The notes under the pieces: model-generated
What the model was told of the DNA's origin: nothing
What the model saw: the letters and a program-made list of their open reading frames with translations, nothing else
Database searches by the model: none
Made by a program: the position numbers and the translations under genes
Assembly: GCA_902791215.1 (NCBI GenBank)
Contig: CADAUZ010000002.1
Coordinates: 62,001-126,000 of the forward strand
Origin: Oscillospiraceae bacterium
Lineage (GTDB): Bacteria > Bacillota > Clostridia > Oscillospirales > Oscillospiraceae
DNA length: 64,000 nt
Direction: 5' to 3'
Part shown: positions 8,706-16,731 of the stretch, in pieces
How the letters are laid out: each line of letters starts with the position of its first letter
Numbering within the stretch: the stretch's first letter is position 1

Positions 8706-8720
8706 AGAGGGAAGCGGAAG

Positions 8721-9776
8721 ATGATAGTCAGAAAAACCGTTCTTGCAAGACTCAACAAGTGCTACGCCATTGCCCGGCTTGATTATCAAGGGAAGCCGCA
8801 TTTTCTGGTCGCGTCGGAAAAATCGGACCCGTGCTGCCTCTTCGACCAGAGCGGGATGCTCAAGGATACGCTCTGGACCGAGCCGGGCGGGGTTATGACC
8901 ATGGTACAGGTGCCGGGTACGGACGGACAGCTTATTGCCACGGCGAGGTTCTATTCCCCGGATGATTCCCTGAATGCGTCTCTTGCCGTCGTGACGCCCC
9001 AGGCGGACGGCCGCTGGAACATGCGCTGTTTGACGCCGCTGCCGCATGTCCACCGCTTTGATATCCTCACCCGAAACGGTGTCAACTGGCTGATTGCCTG
9101 CACGGTCAAGTCCGGTCAGGATCACCCGGAGGGAGACTGGAGTTATCCCGGCAAGGTGTACGCGGCGGTCCTGCCGGAGGACCTGGGCATCTTTGAGCGT
9201 GAGCACCCGCTCAAGCTTCACGTCATCAAGGATGGTCTGCACCGCAATCACGGCTACACGCGCTGTATGCGCTGCGGCGTCCCCGCCGGACTGATTGCTG
9301 CGGACGAAGGCGTTTTTCGTATGACGCCGCCCGAGACACCCGAAAGGGAGTGGCAGATCGAACAGTTGCTGGATTGCCCGACAAGCGACGCCCTGCTGCT
9401 GGATCTGGACGGGGACGGTGCGGAAGAACTGTGTACGCTGTCACCTTTTCATGGGGAGCGCGTCTCCGTTTATCATCAAAGCGAGAACGGCTTTGTTCCG
9501 GTTTGGACCCTCCCGGAGGACGCGCCGTTTTCCCATGCGATCTGTGGGGCATATCTCGCGGGGAAACCGACCTTTGTGACAGGGCACCGGGCGGGGAAGA
9601 AAAACCTGATGGCGATCCGCTATGACAAAGCGGCGCAAAGCTACGCGGCAACGGTTCTTGATGAGGGCCGGGGGCCGGCCAATGTCATGCATTTCGTCAA
9701 GGATAATGGCGTCGATATCCTGATCGCGGCCAATCGCGAGACGGACGAAGTTGCCATGTATGAAATTACAGAATAA
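8721..9776 (+). CDS. Beta-propeller-like (VCBS/FG-GAP-type) protein of unknown function
   Basis: 351 residues without a signal peptide. Repeated blade-like segments are seen, including LLLDLDGDGAEELCTLSPF (about 230-248), a calcium-binding DxDxDG loop of the FG-GAP/VCBS type, and recurring strand pairs ending in short polar turns. No catalytic motif is evident. It is the last gene of the transporter/dehydrogenase/isomerase operon and may be a lactonase- or lyase-like propeller or a sugar-binding protein. The function is not assigned. Confidence 0.7.
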   Translation: MIVRKTVLARLNKCYAIARLDYQGKPHFLVASEKSDPCCLFDQSGMLKDTLWTEPGGVMTMVQVPGTDGQLIATARFYSPDDSLNASLAVVTPQADGRWNMRCLTPLPHVHRFDILTRNGVNWLIACTVKSGQDHPEGDWSYPGKVYAAVLPEDLGIFEREHPLKLHVIKDGLHRNHGYTRCMRCGVPAGLIAADEGVFRMTPPETPEREWQIEQLLDCPTSDALLLDLDGDGAEELCTLSPFHGERVSVYHQSENGFVPVWTLPEDAPFSHAICGAYLAGKPTFVTGHRAGKKNLMAIRYDKAAQSYAATVLDEGRGPANVMHFVKDNGVDILIAANRETDEVAMYEITE

Positions 9777-10011
9777 AGAGGAAACAGACCTGAGAGAGGC
9801 TGTGCTCGCCCTCTTGTCTGCGGATGCAGAGAACAGGCAAAACTGAAGCAGCATCGACCCCCAAAAGCGGGCCTCAGTCAAACAATTTGGAACGACTTAT
9901 CAGGGAGGCCGCAAGAGCGGCAGGGCAACATATAGCAAGTGACGCAAGAGGGCAGGAGCCGCGGCTTCTGCCCTCTTTTTGATAATGATAATCTTGATGT
10001 GGAAAATATAG
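9777..10011. other. Intergenic region with a repeat unit ending in a terminator-like palindrome
   Basis: Starting at ACAATTTGGAACG (9882-9894) this stretch resembles 40106-40200: the same 13-mer, a related CAAYATATAG motif, and the GAGGGCAGGAGCC palindrome about 55 bases downstream. No gene is seen. Confidence 0.55.
9947..9977 (+). terminator. Dispersed palindrome copy B acting as terminator
   Basis: AAGAGGGCAGGAGCC and GGCTTCTGCCCTCTT form a stem with almost no loop, followed by TTTTT (9976-9980). This is the best intrinsic-terminator context among the family copies and closes the 5755-9776 operon. Confidence 0.75.
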
Positions 10012-10059
10012 TTGACACGATGTCAGAACGCTGCTATACTATGTTTTGACATCGTGTCA
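10012..10059 (+). promoter_or_regulatory. Sigma-A promoter with two palindromic operators
   Basis: TTGACA (10012-10017) and TATACT (10035-10040) are 17 bases apart. TGACACGATGTCA (10013-10025) covers the -35. Its exact reverse complement TGACATCGTGTCA (10047-10059) begins at the expected transcription start. Each 13-mer is itself a TGACA-N3-TGTCA palindrome, and the centres are 34 bp apart. This is a typical layout for a dimeric repressor, although the regulator is not encoded next to it. Confidence 0.85.
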
Positions 10060-10085
10060 TTGTAATTTGGAAAGGGAGTATCAAC

Positions 10086-10625
10086 ATGAAGAAAAATACG
10101 GGAGCGCAGCTTGCGCTGTATCCGGCGCCGGTGATCGTTGTCGGCGCGATGGTGGACGGAAAGCCGAACTGGACATTGGTGGCCCACGCGGGCATCATGG
10201 CGCACAGTCATCTGATGCTCTCCATGGTCAAGGCGCACTATACCAACAAGGGTATCCGCGAAAACAAGGTCGTCTCCGTGAACGTGGTGGACGCCTCCTG
10301 GCTCAAGGCAGCGGACAAAATGGGCTGCGTCAGCGGCAACAAGACGGACAAGTCTGAAGCCTTCGCGTACACTCTCGGCGGGAAGGGCGCACCGATGATC
10401 GACGAGGCCAAAGTCACGATGGAGTGCGAGGTGGAGGATATCTATGATCTCCAGGGCTTTGACAACTTCATCTGCCGCATCACCGGAACCTACGTGGATG
10501 AGGACATCCTGACCGAAAAAGACAAGATCGACTACCGCAAATTCAAACCCGTGCTGTTCCAGTTCCCGACTTATGAATATTTAGAGACAGGTGACATCCT
10601 CGGCGCCTGCATGAAGATGAACTAA
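10086..10625 (+). CDS. Flavin reductase-like (flavoredoxin, FMN-binding split barrel) protein
   Basis: 179 residues of the flavin_reduct fold. The N-terminal LYPAPVIVVGAMVDGKPN strand pair, the GIMAHSHLMLSM flavin-contact region (about 37-48) and NKVVSVNVVDASWL (about 59-72) match flavoredoxin and clostridial flavin-reductase-like proteins that carry electrons as FMN. GGAAAGGGAG precedes the ATG. It is transcribed from the twin-operator promoter and heads a redox group (DUF362, CMD-cupin, flavodoxin). The physiological electron partner is unknown. Confidence 0.88.
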   Translation: MKKNTGAQLALYPAPVIVVGAMVDGKPNWTLVAHAGIMAHSHLMLSMVKAHYTNKGIRENKVVSVNVVDASWLKAADKMGCVSGNKTDKSEAFAYTLGGKGAPMIDEAKVTMECEVEDIYDLQGFDNFICRITGTYVDEDILTEKDKIDYRKFKPVLFQFPTYEYLETGDILGACMKMN

Positions 10626-10822
10626 GATCAATTGCGAACAAGGTTCGCAATTGAGATACTCGCGCTTATCGCACGCGGCGAAGCGTGATACGCCGCGTTT
10701 GGTCGGCGCGAGGCCTCACATGCTCGGCTCAGGGTGTATTTGAGGAAGCAAAGCTCCCTCAAATACGATTATAGTATCATCAAAGGATGAAATCCGATAA
10801 CAAACAAAAGGAGGAACCAGGC
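10626..10822. other. Intergenic region with three hairpins
   Basis: Three stem-loops stand in series: CAATTGCGAAC..GTTCGCAATTG (10629-10651), CGCGGCG..CGCCGCG (about 10674-10700), and GTATTTGAGG..CCTCAAATAC (about 10737-10767). None has a strong T-tract. A possible -10 (TATAGT) follows near 10771, and AAAGGAGG precedes the DUF362 start. Confidence 0.55.
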
Positions 10823-11770
10823 ATGAAAAGACTTTTCGCTTTGCTGCTGGTGCTGTCCCTTATGCTTGCGCTGTCCGTGCAGGCGGCGTCAGCGGAGGAG
10901 GGCGCGCCCGCGGTCTATTTCACCGCGGACATTTCACCCGAGGGCTTGCAGCGCGTGTATGACGCCCTGAACTGGACACCCAGCGGCAAGCTCGCCGTCA
11001 AGGTCTCCACCGGGGAACCGCCCGCCAGCAACTACCTCCGTGCCGAGCTGATCGGCCCGCTGGTGCAGTCTGTCGGCGGCACGATCGTCGAATGCAACAC
11101 CGCCTACGGCGGCTCCCGCGCAAGCTCCGCCCTGCACAAGCAGGTGGCGGCGGACCACGGCTTCACCTCCTTTGCCGAATTCGACCTCATGGATGAGGAG
11201 GGCGAGGTGCAGTGGCCCGTGACCGGCGGCAGGCGTCTTGAGTACGCCATCGTTGGCAGCCACGCGGAGAATTATACCGATTGGCTGATCCTCTCGCACT
11301 TCAAGGGACACGCCATGGCGGGCTTCGGCGGCGCGATCAAGAATGTCGCCATCGGCATGTCCTCGCCCAGCGGCAAGGTCTATGTCCACTCCGCCGGGAC
11401 CCGTACAAGCGGCAGCATCATGCACAGCGATCAGGACGCCTGGCTGGAGGCCCTCGGCGAGATGGTGACCGCCGTGCGCGACCATGTGGGGCCAGAGCAT
11501 ATTGTCTATATCAATGTCATGAACCGCCTTTCCGTGGACTGTGACTGTGACGGCAACCCCGCCGAGCCGGATATCCACGACATCGGCATTCTCGCCTCCA
11601 CCGACCCGGTGGCGCTGGATCAGGCCTGCATTGACCTTGTGTGGCAGGCGGAGGGCAACGAATCGCTGGTCCGCCGCGTGGAGTCCCGCGATGGCCTGCA
11701 CACGCTGGAATACGCCGCCGAGATCGGCCTCGGCAGCAGAACTTATAACCTGGTGGATTTGGACAACTGA
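10823..11770 (+). CDS. Secreted DUF362 domain protein
   Basis: 315 residues. Residues 1-24 are a signal peptide (ends QAASA), so the protein is exported. The remainder carries the DUF362 pattern: ISPEGLQRVYDAL, AVKVSTGEP, and later SHFKGHAMAGFGGAIKNVAIG (about 168-188) and ASTDPVALDQACIDLV. DUF362 proteins often occur with FeS proteins, but no ferredoxin cysteines are present here. AAAGGAGG before ATG 10823 decides the start. It is the second gene of the redox group. The biochemical role is unknown. Confidence 0.85.
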   Translation: MKRLFALLLVLSLMLALSVQAASAEEGAPAVYFTADISPEGLQRVYDALNWTPSGKLAVKVSTGEPPASNYLRAELIGPLVQSVGGTIVECNTAYGGSRASSALHKQVAADHGFTSFAEFDLMDEEGEVQWPVTGGRRLEYAIVGSHAENYTDWLILSHFKGHAMAGFGGAIKNVAIGMSSPSGKVYVHSAGTRTSGSIMHSDQDAWLEALGEMVTAVRDHVGPEHIVYINVMNRLSVDCDCDGNPAEPDIHDIGILASTDPVALDQACIDLVWQAEGNESLVRRVESRDGLHTLEYAAEIGLGSRTYNLVDLDN

Positions 11771-11805
11771 TAGACTATATCATGATGGATGAAAAGGAGA
11801 ATACC

Positions 11806-12558
11806 ATGAGCAAGAAAATCACACAGACCGCGGGCCGCGCGCAGCTCGGCGAGTTTGCGCCGATGTTCGCCCACCTCAACGACGATGTGCTGTTCGGCGA
11901 GGTGTGGAACGAAGAAGCACTGGATATCAAGACCAAGTGCATCATCACCGTCGTGTCCCTGATGGCGTCGGGGATCACAGACTCCTCCCTCGGCTACCAC
12001 CTGCAGAACGCGAAAAACAACGGCGTGACAAAAGCGGAGATCGCCGCCATCATTACCCATGCCACCATGTATGTGGGCTGGCCCAAGGGCTGGGCGGTGT
12101 TCCGCCAGGCCAAGGAGATCTGGAACGAAGAAGAACCCGCGCAGACGGAAAAGGACGCTTACCGGAACACAATCTTTTTCCCCATCGGCGAGGCAAACCC
12201 CTATGGGCAGTTTTTCGTGGGACAGAGCTATCTGGCCCCTGTTTCGACTGCTCAGGTCCCGGTGTTCAACGTGACCTTTGAACCGGGCTGCCGCAACAAC
12301 TGGCACCTCCATCACGCCTCATCCGGCGGCGGGCAGATGCTCATCTGCGTGGGCGGCCGCGGCTGGTATCAGGAGTGGGGCAAGGAGCCCGTCGAGATGA
12401 CGCCGGGCACGGTGGTCAACATCCCCGCCAATGTCAAGCACTGGCACGGCGCTGCTTCCGACAGCTGGTTTTCGCACCTTGCCATCGAGGTCAGCGGGGA
12501 AGATGCCTCCACCGAATGGCTGGAAGCCGTTTCCGAAGAGGATTACAGCAAGCTTTAA
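11806..12558 (+). CDS. Carboxymuconolactone decarboxylase-like/cupin fusion
   Basis: 250 residues. The first part (about 1-105) is a carboxymuconolactone decarboxylase/AhpD-like helical domain (EEALDIKTKCIITVVSLMAS then AEIAAIITHATMYVGWPK). The second (about 135-235) is a cupin with the metal ligands of motif 1 in WHLHHASSGGGQMLICVGG and motif 2 in VVNIPANVKHWHG. The AhpD redox CxxC is absent: that helix reads GITDSSLGYHL. A peroxidase-type thiol reaction is therefore unlikely. Such fusions are common in gut clostridia and may be decarboxylases or oxidoreductases. A 35-base gap to DUF362 suggests co-transcription. Confidence 0.87.
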   Translation: MSKKITQTAGRAQLGEFAPMFAHLNDDVLFGEVWNEEALDIKTKCIITVVSLMASGITDSSLGYHLQNAKNNGVTKAEIAAIITHATMYVGWPKGWAVFRQAKEIWNEEEPAQTEKDAYRNTIFFPIGEANPYGQFFVGQSYLAPVSTAQVPVFNVTFEPGCRNNWHLHHASSGGGQMLICVGGRGWYQEWGKEPVEMTPGTVVNIPANVKHWHGAASDSWFSHLAIEVSGEDASTEWLEAVSEEDYSKL

Positions 12559-12573
12559 GAAGTGAACCCAAAT

Positions 12574-13230
12574 ATGAAAATCAAAAACCTGATCGCGTTG
12601 TTTTTGATCCTTTCTCTGGCATTTCTTTCCGCGGGCTGCGGCAGCACCCCGGCGCAGGCCCAGGCAACTCCGACGCCCACGCAGGCGCCGACGGCAACCC
12701 CGGCGGCTTCTCCCACACAGGCGGCTGCAGCGGAAGCACCCGCAGAGCCCGCACAGGAAAACAAGATCCTGGTCGTCGTCTTCTCCTGCACCGGCACCAC
12801 GAAGGGTGTCGGCGAGAAGATCGCGGCCCTCACCGGCGCGGAGCTTGTGGACCTTGTCCCGGCCCAGCCCTACACGGCGGAGGACCTCAATTACAATGAC
12901 CGCTCGACCCGCGCGACTGTGGAGCAGAATACGCCCGACGCCCGCCCGGAGATCGCGGAAGACATCTCCCTCAACGGCGTCACCACGCTCTACCTCGGCT
13001 ACCCCATCTGGTGGGGACAGGCCCCGCGCATCATGAGCAGCTTTGTGGAGAGCCATGACTTTACCGGTATCACGGTCGTTCCGTTCTGCACCTCCGGCGG
13101 CAGCGGCGCTGGCCGCACCGGCGAGACCCTGGGCGAGCAGGCCGGGACCGGCACCTTCCTCACCTCCACGCGCTTCAGCTCCGGCGTATCCGACAGCGAG
13201 CTGCAAAGCTGGATCGACAGCCACAAATGA
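12574..13230 (+). CDS. Flavodoxin-like lipoprotein
   Basis: 218 residues. Residues 1-20 form a signal with a lipobox, LSAGC, so it is probably anchored by a diacylglyceryl cysteine on the outer face of the membrane. A low-complexity Ala/Pro/Thr/Gln linker follows to about residue 65. The flavodoxin domain has VVFSCTGTTKGVGEKIA as the FMN phosphate loop, LGYPIWWGQAPRIM and FCTSGGSGAG. Extracellular flavodoxins of this type are thought to serve surface electron transfer. ATG 12574 is used because it begins the signal peptide directly. The stop overlaps the next gene by ATGA. Confidence 0.88.
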   Translation: MKIKNLIALFLILSLAFLSAGCGSTPAQAQATPTPTQAPTATPAASPTQAAAAEAPAEPAQENKILVVVFSCTGTTKGVGEKIAALTGAELVDLVPAQPYTAEDLNYNDRSTRATVEQNTPDARPEIAEDISLNGVTTLYLGYPIWWGQAPRIMSSFVESHDFTGITVVPFCTSGGSGAGRTGETLGEQAGTGTFLTSTRFSSGVSDSELQSWIDSHK

Positions 13231-14417
13231 GTAAAAGACAGGGACTTAAACGGGACGGCCTGCGGAAGTTCGCGGATGCCTGTATGCTCATCCTCCTGCT
13301 GTGCCTGATGAGCTATCAGGTCACAGGGGAAGAGAAGCACGAGTGGACCGGCATCCTCATGACCCTGACTGTGATCGTCCACCAAATCCTCAACCGGCGC
13401 TGGTACGCGGCACTTTTCAAGGGAAAGTACAATCTCTACCGCAGTGTCACGACGGCGGTCAACCTCCTGCTTTTGGCATCCATGCTGGTGACAGCCTTCT
13501 GCGGCATGTCCATGAGCGAGTACGCCGTGCCCTTCCTCTACTGGGCGCGGGGCCTTATCTTTGTGCGTCCGACGCACCTTGCCATGAGTCACTGGAGCTT
13601 TGTGCTGATGGGTCTTCACCTGGGTCTGCACATCCCGCTCATGCTTGGCAGGATGAAGGACAGGGCGCGCACGATCCTGAGCGCCCTCGGCGCGGTTCTC
13701 GGCGGGATCGGCCTCTGGCTGTTTTTCAGAAACGGGATGCCAAACTATCTCTTCTTCCGCGTGCCCTTTGCGTTTCTGGACTATGAGAAAGCCTTCTGGC
13801 TGGTTTTCCTGGAAAACGCCATGATGCTCAGCACGTGGGTCTTTCTCGGGGCGGAGCTTGCTGTTTTCTGCATGAAGCGGAAGAAGAAACCGGCCCTGAT
13901 CCTCGGCAGCATTGCCGCGGCGGCAGTGCTCGGGCTTGCGCTCAACGCTGCCTTTCCGGGGGACAACGATCTGGACTTTGACGCGGCCTGGACCGTCCCC
14001 GAGGCGCAGCCCGCCGAGACTGCCTATACCCCGGAGCCGCAGGCGCAGAGCACAGCGCCTGCGGAGCTGAACGACGGCTTCGTGCTGATTCCCGCCGGAC
14101 GCTTTCTCATGGGAAGCCCGGAGACGGAAAACTGGCGTATTGACGACGAAACGCAGCATGAGGTCAGCGTTTCTGCCTTTTATATCGACCCCTATGAGAC
14201 CACGCAGGCGGACTACACGCGGCTGATGGGTGCAAACCCCAGCGACTTTACGGGAGACACCCTCCCGGTGGATAGTATCTCCTGGCTCGATGCCATCCGC
14301 TACGCAAACGCAAGGAGCAGGGAAGCGGGCCTCTCCGTCCACTACTCCGGCGGCAGCGGACTCGCGGCCAATGTGACCGCGTGGCTTGAGAAGAACAACA
14401 TTGATACTATTCCCTGA
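13227..14417 (+). CDS. DUF4405-type membrane protein with truncated formylglycine-generating-enzyme (SUMF1-like) domain
   Basis: 396 residues. The first about 240 hold roughly seven hydrophobic helices with conserved histidines (VIVHQILNRRW, SHWSFVLMGLHLGLHIP), like DUF4405 cytochrome-b-like proteins. A Pro/Ala/Glu linker follows. From about residue 290 an FGE/SUMF1-type domain starts: FVLIPAGRFLMGSPE and FYIDPYETTQADYTRLMG. It breaks after YANARSREAGLSVHY, so about 130 residues with the catalytic and core cysteines are missing. The tail SGGSGLAANVTAWLEKNNID looks instead like the C-terminus of a flavodoxin. The gene is probably a deletion fusion. The membrane part may still work. Confidence 0.7.
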   Translation: MSKRQGLKRDGLRKFADACMLILLLCLMSYQVTGEEKHEWTGILMTLTVIVHQILNRRWYAALFKGKYNLYRSVTTAVNLLLLASMLVTAFCGMSMSEYAVPFLYWARGLIFVRPTHLAMSHWSFVLMGLHLGLHIPLMLGRMKDRARTILSALGAVLGGIGLWLFFRNGMPNYLFFRVPFAFLDYEKAFWLVFLENAMMLSTWVFLGAELAVFCMKRKKKPALILGSIAAAAVLGLALNAAFPGDNDLDFDAAWTVPEAQPAETAYTPEPQAQSTAPAELNDGFVLIPAGRFLMGSPETENWRIDDETQHEVSVSAFYIDPYETTQADYTRLMGANPSDFTGDTLPVDSISWLDAIRYANARSREAGLSVHYSGGSGLAANVTAWLEKNNIDTIP

Positions 14418-14442
14418 TAGAAAGCAGACAAGGAATTCCAAA

Positions 14443-14529
14443 CAAAATTTGTGTCAGGCGAGGCGAAGCCCGCAGAGCATAATGGAGATATATGGTCAAG
14501 GGCTTCAACGAAGCATGGCGCAAATTTTG
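14443..14529. repeat. Long imperfect hairpin element, copy 1
   Basis: Arms CAAAATTTG and CAAATTTTG close the base. Inner pairs are GCGAAGCCC with GGGCTTC and CATA with TATG. The loop-side motifs CGCAGAGCATA and TATGGTCAAG match the copy at 29361-29442 (CGCAGGCATAC, GTATGTCAAG), where the stem bases differ but pairing is kept. Confidence 0.7.
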
Positions 14530-14607
14530 CCGGAAGGACTGTCCGGTTTCTATTAGGGGATAGTATGAGCACGGATAATAACGAAACTTTATCGTGTACA
14601 AGCAAAC

Positions 14608-14635
14608 GAGGGCAGGAGCCGCAGCTCCTGCCCTC
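14608..14635. repeat. Dispersed palindrome, copy C
   Basis: GAGGGCAGGAGC and GCTCCTGCCCTC flank CGCA. It could terminate both flanking convergent genes. Confidence 0.8.
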
Positions 14636-14675
14636 ACTATATTGACATGACAGTGTTTGAGGAAATGGCAACACA

Positions 14676-15659
14676 TTATTTGGACTGCGCAAACAGCCAG
14701 TCGCGGACAGCGGAGAGACGGTAGCCGTAGTTGAAGGACGCCATGTGCTCCATGCCGCTTTCGCCCTCTTTGAAGACGGTGCCGGTCTCGAAGCGAACCA
14801 TATTGATGGAATGGCCTTCCGCAAGCAGCGCATTCACTGCCTCGACCTGTTCTTCACTGCTGTTCTGCGCGCTCCATGTGCCGAAGCTGTAAGGAACGCC
14901 GTCGGAGTCCAGCATGGCCATGACCTCATCCTGCCCGCCGGATGCCTTTGCGTCCCCGCCCGCAGTGATGTAGAAGAAGGTCTTTTCCTCCAGCGGCTTG
15001 AGGACGGAAATGTCCCACTGACCGGAGACAAACATGCTGGCCGCGAAAAGGTCGGGGTACTTGCTGTTGAGATAGAGCGAGGTCATGCAGCCCATGGATT
15101 GCCCCGTAGTGTAAAGCCTGTCTGCGTCGATGGAATAGTCCTGCCGCAGCTTTGCAATCAGGTTCACCGCTGTCTCGACCTGTTTGGAAACCGACCAGTC
15201 GTCATTGACTACCGTCTCGGAAAATGCGGGGACCAGAACAAAGGAGGCGTGTTTAGCCTGTTCCTCATCCGTCACCCACACGGCAGCGCCATAGTATTGC
15301 TCCACAATCTGCCGGGCTGTTTTGCCCGCGCCGGTTGAGTCCGGGATAAACATGAGCAGGGGATAGGAAACGCTCCCGTCGTAGCCTTCCGGGATAAAGA
15401 GACTGTATTCCAAAGAGATGCCGGTGGCCGGATCGTCAAAAACAAACTGCTCAAACTTGTCTGCGTTTTCATCCAGCACGGCTTGAATCTCCGGATCGGC
15501 GGCGCTCATCATGCCGCCGCCCTGACCACCGTGCATGCCGCCGCCGGGGCCGCCCTGACCCATCTGCGGGAAGCCCTGCTGCGTTTCGGACGCCCAGGCC
15601 GCACTGCCAAGCAGAGCGAAAACAAGGAACAGAGATAATACAAGCATTGCTTTTTTCAT
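14676..15659 (-). CDS. Secreted esterase (alpha/beta hydrolase, PHB depolymerase/feruloyl esterase-like)
   Basis: 327 residues. Signal peptide 1-23 (ends AAWA), then a Gly/Met/Gln/His-rich linker (about 25-52) of the type seen in metal-rich or flexible secreted proteins. The hydrolase domain has YSLFIPEGYDGSVSYPLLMF, the nucleophile elbow TGQSMGCMTSLYL (Ser near residue 170) and the Asp and His regions further on (HMASFNYGY near the C-terminus). It probably cleaves ester bonds of plant or polymer substrates outside the cell. It is co-directional with the GntR regulator 12 bases upstream, which may regulate it. Confidence 0.87.
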   Translation of the reverse strand: MKKAMLVLSLFLVFALLGSAAWASETQQGFPQMGQGGPGGGMHGGQGGGMMSAADPEIQAVLDENADKFEQFVFDDPATGISLEYSLFIPEGYDGSVSYPLLMFIPDSTGAGKTARQIVEQYYGAAVWVTDEEQAKHASFVLVPAFSETVVNDDWSVSKQVETAVNLIAKLRQDYSIDADRLYTTGQSMGCMTSLYLNSKYPDLFAASMFVSGQWDISVLKPLEEKTFFYITAGGDAKASGGQDEVMAMLDSDGVPYSFGTWSAQNSSEEQVEAVNALLAEGHSINMVRFETGTVFKEGESGMEHMASFNYGYRLSAVRDWLFAQSK

Positions 15660-15671
15660 GATAACCTCCCG

Positions 15672-16316
15672 TTAAAACAAAAGTGCATAATATTGATCGA
15701 ACACATCCCGGACATTGTGGATGTGTTTTTTTATACAGGTCTCGGCCCGGTCGGCGTCCCGATCCCGGATCGCCTCATAAATCTCCGTGTGCTCCTGGAG
15801 GGAGTGGTCGCTGCGGCCGGGGATGAGGATGGTCTTGCTGTTGTATTTCTTCATCTGGTTTTTGAGCCGGAGCGTGACTTCGACCGCGGGCTGGTTCGGG
15901 CAGGCGGCATAGATGATCTTATGAAACTCCTGATTGCACTGGGAGTATTTCAGCAGCTCGCCCGCCTCCTTGTAAGCCTTCATCTGCTCGAGCAGCTTGC
16001 CGAGTTTTTTGATCTCGGCTTCCTTGAAAGCCGGGACGGCGAGGCGAATGATAAAGCCTTCCAGCATCTCACGCAGCTCGAGAAACTGCATGACCTCCGT
16101 CTTGGAGTAGCTTGCCACCTTGGCGCCCTTGTTGAGATCCATGGTGACATAGCCGTCGTTCTCCAGCATCAGCAGCGCTTTTTTGATCGTGTTGCGGCTG
16201 ACGCCGTGCTCCTGGGCCAGCGCCGCCTCCGTCAGACTTTGGGCAGGGGAGTACTCGCCCCCCTCGATCTGAGCCTTGATTTTATTATAGACAGTCGTTG
16301 TCTGTGTTTCCGCCAT
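15672..16316 (-). CDS. GntR-family transcriptional regulator (FCD subfamily)
   Basis: 214 residues. The N-terminal winged helix (about 8-75) contains TVYNKIKAQIEGGEYSPAQ and the recognition helix EHGVSRNTIKKALLMLENDG. The C-terminal FCD domain (about 85-210) has ELREMLEGFIIRLAV, a candidate metal site in QCNQEFHKIIYAA and HTEIYEAIRDRDAD with later histidines. This group controls sugar-acid and carboxylate catabolism. The start at 16316 is preferred over 16361 because AGGGGGAA precedes it. TGTTCAACA sites in its own promoter and in the facing promoter suggest autoregulation plus control of a neighbouring operon, whose first gene now appears destroyed. Confidence 0.92.
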   Translation of the reverse strand: MAETQTTTVYNKIKAQIEGGEYSPAQSLTEAALAQEHGVSRNTIKKALLMLENDGYVTMDLNKGAKVASYSKTEVMQFLELREMLEGFIIRLAVPAFKEAEIKKLGKLLEQMKAYKEAGELLKYSQCNQEFHKIIYAACPNQPAVEVTLRLKNQMKKYNSKTILIPGRSDHSLQEHTEIYEAIRDRDADRAETCIKKHIHNVRDVFDQYYALLF

Positions 16317-16364
16317 GGCGAGTTCCCCCTGAACGCTTTGTTTAGAACGATTGAAAAGCACAAA

Positions 16365-16410
16365 TGTTCAACACTGAAAACATTATAATGGATGGTACGG
16401 AAAAAAGCAA
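16365..16410 (-). promoter_or_regulatory. gntR promoter with putative operator
   Basis: On the minus strand TTGCTT (complement of 16405-16410), a 17-base spacer and TATAAT (complement of 16382-16387). The sequence TGTTCAACA (16365-16373 on the plus strand) lies just downstream of the -10 and recurs as the core of the operator at 16570-16584. Confidence 0.7.
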
Positions 16411-16525
16411 GGCCGGGATTGCCGGAAAACGGAAATAAAAGAAAGATATCCCTGCGTTTTTTGCACAAAAAAGGAGACGGAAAATGTACATTACAACCAA
16501 AACTGAAAAAACATCAAAATCCCTG

Positions 16526-16584
16526 TTGACAAACGAGTAAACATTTTGTACAATCAAATCAGAAAGCAAGATTGTTCAACAATC
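16526..16584 (+). promoter_or_regulatory. Strong sigma-A promoter with GntR-type operator
   Basis: TTGACA (16526-16531), 17 bases, TACAAT (16549-16554). Eight or so bases downstream of the expected start lies the perfect palindrome GATTGTTCAACAATC (16570-16584). It is divergent from gntR, the usual place for the operator of the operon that a GntR protein controls. Confidence 0.8.
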
Positions 16585-16625
16585 AAGAATAGCAATGAAG
16601 AATGCAATATTGAAGGAGAATCATC

Positions 16626-16685
16626 ATGAGCGACGTAAAGGAACTTCTCAAAGGCGGGCATCGCTATTATCAGATACACACTTGA
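16626..16685 (+). pseudogene. 19-codon stub behind the GntR-controlled promoter
   Basis: AAGGAG (16613-16618) precedes ATG 16626. The frame reads MSDVKELLKGGHRYYQIHT and stops. The signals are those of a real, well-expressed gene, but the body is missing. The +1 frame stays open from about 16650 to 16730 (SKAGIAIIRYTLDKTLTVLK and a few more residues), which hints at a frameshift or a join to another gene's tail. The original product is not recognisable. Confidence 0.5.
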
Positions 16686-16731
16686 CAAGACGCTCACCGT
16701 ATTGAAAAGAAAAATGGCATACGGGCAATGA

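Larger units (their letters stand above)
14418..14675. other. Intergenic region carrying a long hairpin element and a palindrome
   Basis: No gene is seen. It contains the long imperfect hairpin at 14443-14529 and the dispersed palindrome at 14608-14635, each annotated separately, just after the truncated FGE gene. Confidence 0.6.

Noticed and set aside
6300-9251. A 983-codon open frame on the minus strand
   Set aside because: It is antisense to three clear genes (zinc dehydrogenase, isomerase-like, propeller-like). Its translation is low-complexity His/Arg/Gly-rich, an effect of GC-biased third positions.
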